In this document: positions 5,995 to 7,546 of the stretch, in pieces
How positions within the stretch are numbered: the stretch's first letter is position 1
Layout: each line of letters starts with the position of its first letter
Source of the DNA: Actinoplanes liguriensis
Lineage (GTDB): Bacteria > Actinomycetota > Actinomycetes > Mycobacteriales > Micromonosporaceae
NCBI GenBank assembly: GCA_000715855.1
Contig: KL571276.1
Span: forward strand, 29,210-36,755
DNA length: 7,546 nt
Direction of reading: 5' to 3'
Program-made: the position numbers and the translations under genes
Notes under the pieces: generated by a model
The model's database searches: none
Told to the model about the DNA's origin: nothing
Seen by the model: only the letters and a program-made list of their open reading frames with translations

Positions 5995-7316
5995 TTGCCG
6001 CCGGCGAGGGTGGACTCGAGGTGGGAGTCGAACTCCTTGGCGGCGTCGGCGGACGATTTGGCGCCGGAGACCACGGTGGAGAACACCTGGTTGATGCTCT
6101 TGTCGCCCTCCAGGGTCGGCCACTCGGCGGCGGCCGGGGTCGCCTTCGAGGTCAGGGCCGCGGTGAAGAAACCTTTCTGCTGCTCGCTGAGGCTGGGCTG
6201 GGCGGCCTCGATGCCCTGCGTGCTGTTCGGGATCCAGCCGTCGTTGCCGAAGACGTTCTTGTCCTGCACGGCCGGGCCGGCGGCAATTTTCACCCACTGC
6301 AGGGCCAGCTCGGGCGTGTCGCTCTTGGTGGCGATGCCCCAGTCGGAACCACCCAGCATCACGGGCTGGGCCTTGCCGGAGACGCCCGGGAGAGGGAACG
6401 TACCCAGATCCTCGGCCTTGATCTTGGGGTTGGCCTTCTGGATCAGACCGATGGAGCCGGCGGTCGACAGGATGGCCGAGGTCTTGCCGTCGGCGAAGAC
6501 CTGGTTCTGGTCCGGGGTGATGGTGTCGATGGCCTGCGACGCCTTGGTGGAGTAGGTGTTCTGGAACGTCTTGAAGTCGTTCAGGCCCTTCTGCCCGGCC
6601 GCGCTGGAGAAGCCGCCCTTCCAGGCGCCGCCCTCGTTCGCGGCGATGTCACCACCGGCGTCCCAGATGAACTGCATGCCGGCGTACCAGTACTGCCCGG
6701 GCAGGTAGAACGGGGCGAAGTCGGCCGCCGGGTTCTTCGCCTTGACCTTGTCGAGAGCGGCGGTCAATGCGGCGTACGTCGTGGGAGCGGCCGTCACACC
6801 GGCGGCGGCCCACGTCTTCTTGTTGTAGATGACCGCGCGCGCCCCGGCGAAACCGGGCACCGCGTAGAGCGCCTTGTCGACCGTCGCCGGCTCCTCGAGC
6901 CCGGCCAGCCAGGTCCGGCCCTGCTTCAGGTCGGCCGAGTACGACGTCAGGTCGAGCAGACCGCCGTTGGCCGCGAAACCCGGCACCTGCGTGTTGCCCA
7001 GGTCCAGCACGTCCGGTGTGCCGCTGGTCGACAACGCGGTGGAGATTTTCGTCGTGATGCTCTCCCACTGCTGGATCTGCACGTCGACCTGTGCGCCGGT
7101 CGCCTGCGTGAACTGGTCGTTGACGGCCTTGATCGTCGCGTCGGTGTAGTCGCCGTCCATCACCCAGACGGTCAGCGTCTTGCCCTCGCCGCGGGTGTTC
7201 GGCACGGTCTTCGGTGAGCCGTCGTCACCCTGTCTCTTATACACATCTCTTAAGAGACAGGTGAACAGGGTCGCGGCGCACAGGGCGGCCGCGGCGATAT
7301 AGCGACGTTGGCGCAT
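5991..7316 (-). CDS. Extracellular sugar-binding lipoprotein of an ABC transporter (family 1), with an adapter sequence in its signal peptide
   Basis: Captures the transported sugar at the cell surface. As written it is 441 residues. A basic N-terminus (MRQRR) and hydrophobic stretch form a lipoprotein signal peptide, but residues 20-29 (CLLRDVYKRQ) are encoded by a Tn5 mosaic-end/Nextera sequence. Without it the region probably read LFTGCGDDGS, a lipobox with the Cys that is lipidated. The mature part is a typical solute-binding protein: KTLTVWVMDGDYTDATIKAVNDQFTQATGAQVDVQIQQW (46-84), then TPDVLDLGNTQVPGFAANGGLLDL, YNKKTW, and GSDWGIATKSDTPELALQWVKI in the C-terminal lobe. It resembles DasA/NgcE-class chitooligosaccharide binders, but substrate cannot be read from sequence. 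GAGGAG lies six bases before the ATG. It follows the regulator gene by 14 bp and overlaps the MalF-like gene by four bases. Confidence 0.9.
   Translation of the reverse strand: MRQRRYIAAAALCAATLFTCLLRDVYKRQGDDGSPKTVPNTRGEGKTLTVWVMDGDYTDATIKAVNDQFTQATGAQVDVQIQQWESITTKISTALSTSGTPDVLDLGNTQVPGFAANGGLLDLTSYSADLKQGRTWLAGLEEPATVDKALYAVPGFAGARAVIYNKKTWAAAGVTAAPTTYAALTAALDKVKAKNPAADFAPFYLPGQYWYAGMQFIWDAGGDIAANEGGAWKGGFSSAAGQKGLNDFKTFQNTYSTKASQAIDTITPDQNQVFADGKTSAILSTAGSIGLIQKANPKIKAEDLGTFPLPGVSGKAQPVMLGGSDWGIATKSDTPELALQWVKIAAGPAVQDKNVFGNDGWIPNSTQGIEAAQPSLSEQQKGFFTAALTSKATPAAAEWPTLEGDKSINQVFSTVVSGAKSSADAAKEFDSHLESTLAGGK
7230..7260. other. Tn5 mosaic end / Nextera adapter sequence embedded in the assembly
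   Basis: CTGTCTCTTATACACATCT at 7230-7248 is exactly the 19-bp Tn5 mosaic end used in Nextera libraries. TAAGAGACAG at 7251-7260 is the inverted outer 10 bp of a second mosaic end, with CT between, so the whole looks like a shortened mate-pair or tagmentation junction. It lies in a GC-rich gene but is AT-rich. The flanks show no 9-bp direct repeat (GTCGTCACC before, GTGAACAGG after), and no transposase is present. It is therefore almost certainly an artefact, replacing an estimated 7 bp of genuine sequence. Confidence 0.95.
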
Positions 7317-7322
7317 ACAGGA

Positions 7323-7328
7323 CTCCTC
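7323..7328 (-). promoter_or_regulatory. Ribosome-binding site of the sugar-binding protein gene
   Basis: GAGGAG on the minus strand, six bases before the ATG at 7316, in the 14-bp gap after the regulator gene. The gap is too short for a separate promoter, which supports co-transcription with the regulator unless a promoter lies inside it. Confidence 0.8.
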
Positions 7329-7330
7329 GG

Positions 7331-7546
7331 TTATTTGTTCCGGCCCCGGTTACGGGTCGGGTTCTTCTCGGGAAGGCGATGGGCGTCCACGGCACGGACC
7401 GTCAGCTCCAGGGCTTCGGCGGTCCGCTCGTAGGTGCGCTGGGCGACCGCGACGTAGATCATGTCGAGGACCAGCAGCTGGGAGTGCAGGGCGGAGAGCG
7501 CCGCCAGCCGGAACGTGGTCTCCTGCACGGCGGTGGTGAAGACGAC
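7331..7546 (-). CDS. RpiR/MurR-family transcriptional regulator, C-terminal end of SIS domain (5' partial)
   Basis: The frame is open to the right edge and ends with TAA at 7331; only the last 71 residues are in the window. The segment TTAVQETTFRLAALSALHSQLLVLDMIYVAVAQRTYERTAEAL matches the end of the sugar-phosphate-binding SIS domain of RpiR/MurR-type regulators, which carry an N-terminal helix-turn-helix (outside this window). A short basic tail (RNRGRNK) follows. Family members bind phosphosugars and control sugar-catabolic genes, so this is the likely local regulator of the transporter operon downstream, 14 bp away. The GTG at 7528 is internal, not a start. The family call rests on recognised C-terminal motifs only. 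Confidence 0.82.
   Translation of the reverse strand, partial: VVFTTAVQETTFRLAALSALHSQLLVLDMIYVAVAQRTYERTAEALELTVRAVDAHRLPEKNPTRNRGRNK

Noticed and set aside
4310..7217. Several long + strand frames (4310-5047, 5110-6555, 5928-7217) opposite the transporter genes
   Set aside because: All are composed of low-complexity Arg/Gly/Val/His-rich sequence opposite genes with clear membrane and binding-protein signatures.
7230..7260. A genuine Tn5-like or miniature inverted-repeat element, since the ends are inverted copies
   Set aside because: The sequence is the engineered/hyperactive Tn5 mosaic end used in Nextera kits, only 31 bp in all, with no 9-bp target duplication and no cargo or transposase.

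Overview
The window is high-GC DNA with strong third-position GC, and its proteins resemble those of filamentous actinomycetes. The GH19 chitinase is close to the Streptomyces type. A relative of Actinoplanes/Micromonospora or Streptomyces is likely, but the sequence does not fix the genus.

Layout. At the left edge, the end of a secreted family-19 chitinase with two chitin-binding modules is read on the + strand (1..1025). A 176-bp convergent intergenic region (1026-1201) with two strong inverted repeats follows. Everything to the right is on the - strand and reads right to left as one tightly packed apparent operon: the C-terminal end of an RpiR/MurR-type SIS-domain regulator (7331..7546, cut by the window), a sugar-binding lipoprotein (5991..7316), a MalF-like permease (5008..5994), a MalG-like permease (4184..5011), a family-20 beta-N-acetylhexosaminidase without a signal peptide (2432..4175, frame broken), and a Tat-exported protein that looks like an (alpha/alpha)-barrel carbohydrate-active enzyme of unknown specificity (1202..2422). 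Junctions are 14 bp, 4-bp GTGA overlap, 4-bp GTGA overlap, 8 bp and 9 bp. No ABC ATPase is encoded here; systems of this class usually share an MsiK-type ATPase encoded elsewhere.

How it fits together (inference). The chitinase cuts chitin outside the cell. The ABC system imports amino-sugar oligomers such as chitobiose. The cytoplasmic GH20 enzyme releases GlcNAc, and the RpiR-type regulator senses a phosphosugar. Peptidoglycan-derived sugars are an alternative substrate. The Tat-exported enzyme is the least understood member.

Two sequence-integrity problems matter. First, 7230-7260 is a Tn5 mosaic-end (Nextera adapter) sequence embedded in frame in the signal peptide of the binding protein, almost certainly a library or assembly artefact. 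Second, the GH20 gene changes frame near 3726-3731, where about 12-13 conserved residues (a GVQTLRQLLP-like motif) are missing, implying a deletion of roughly 38 bp that may be real or an assembly error. The same gene also carries a 33-bp tandem repeat that inserts 11-residue repeats into its N-terminal domain.
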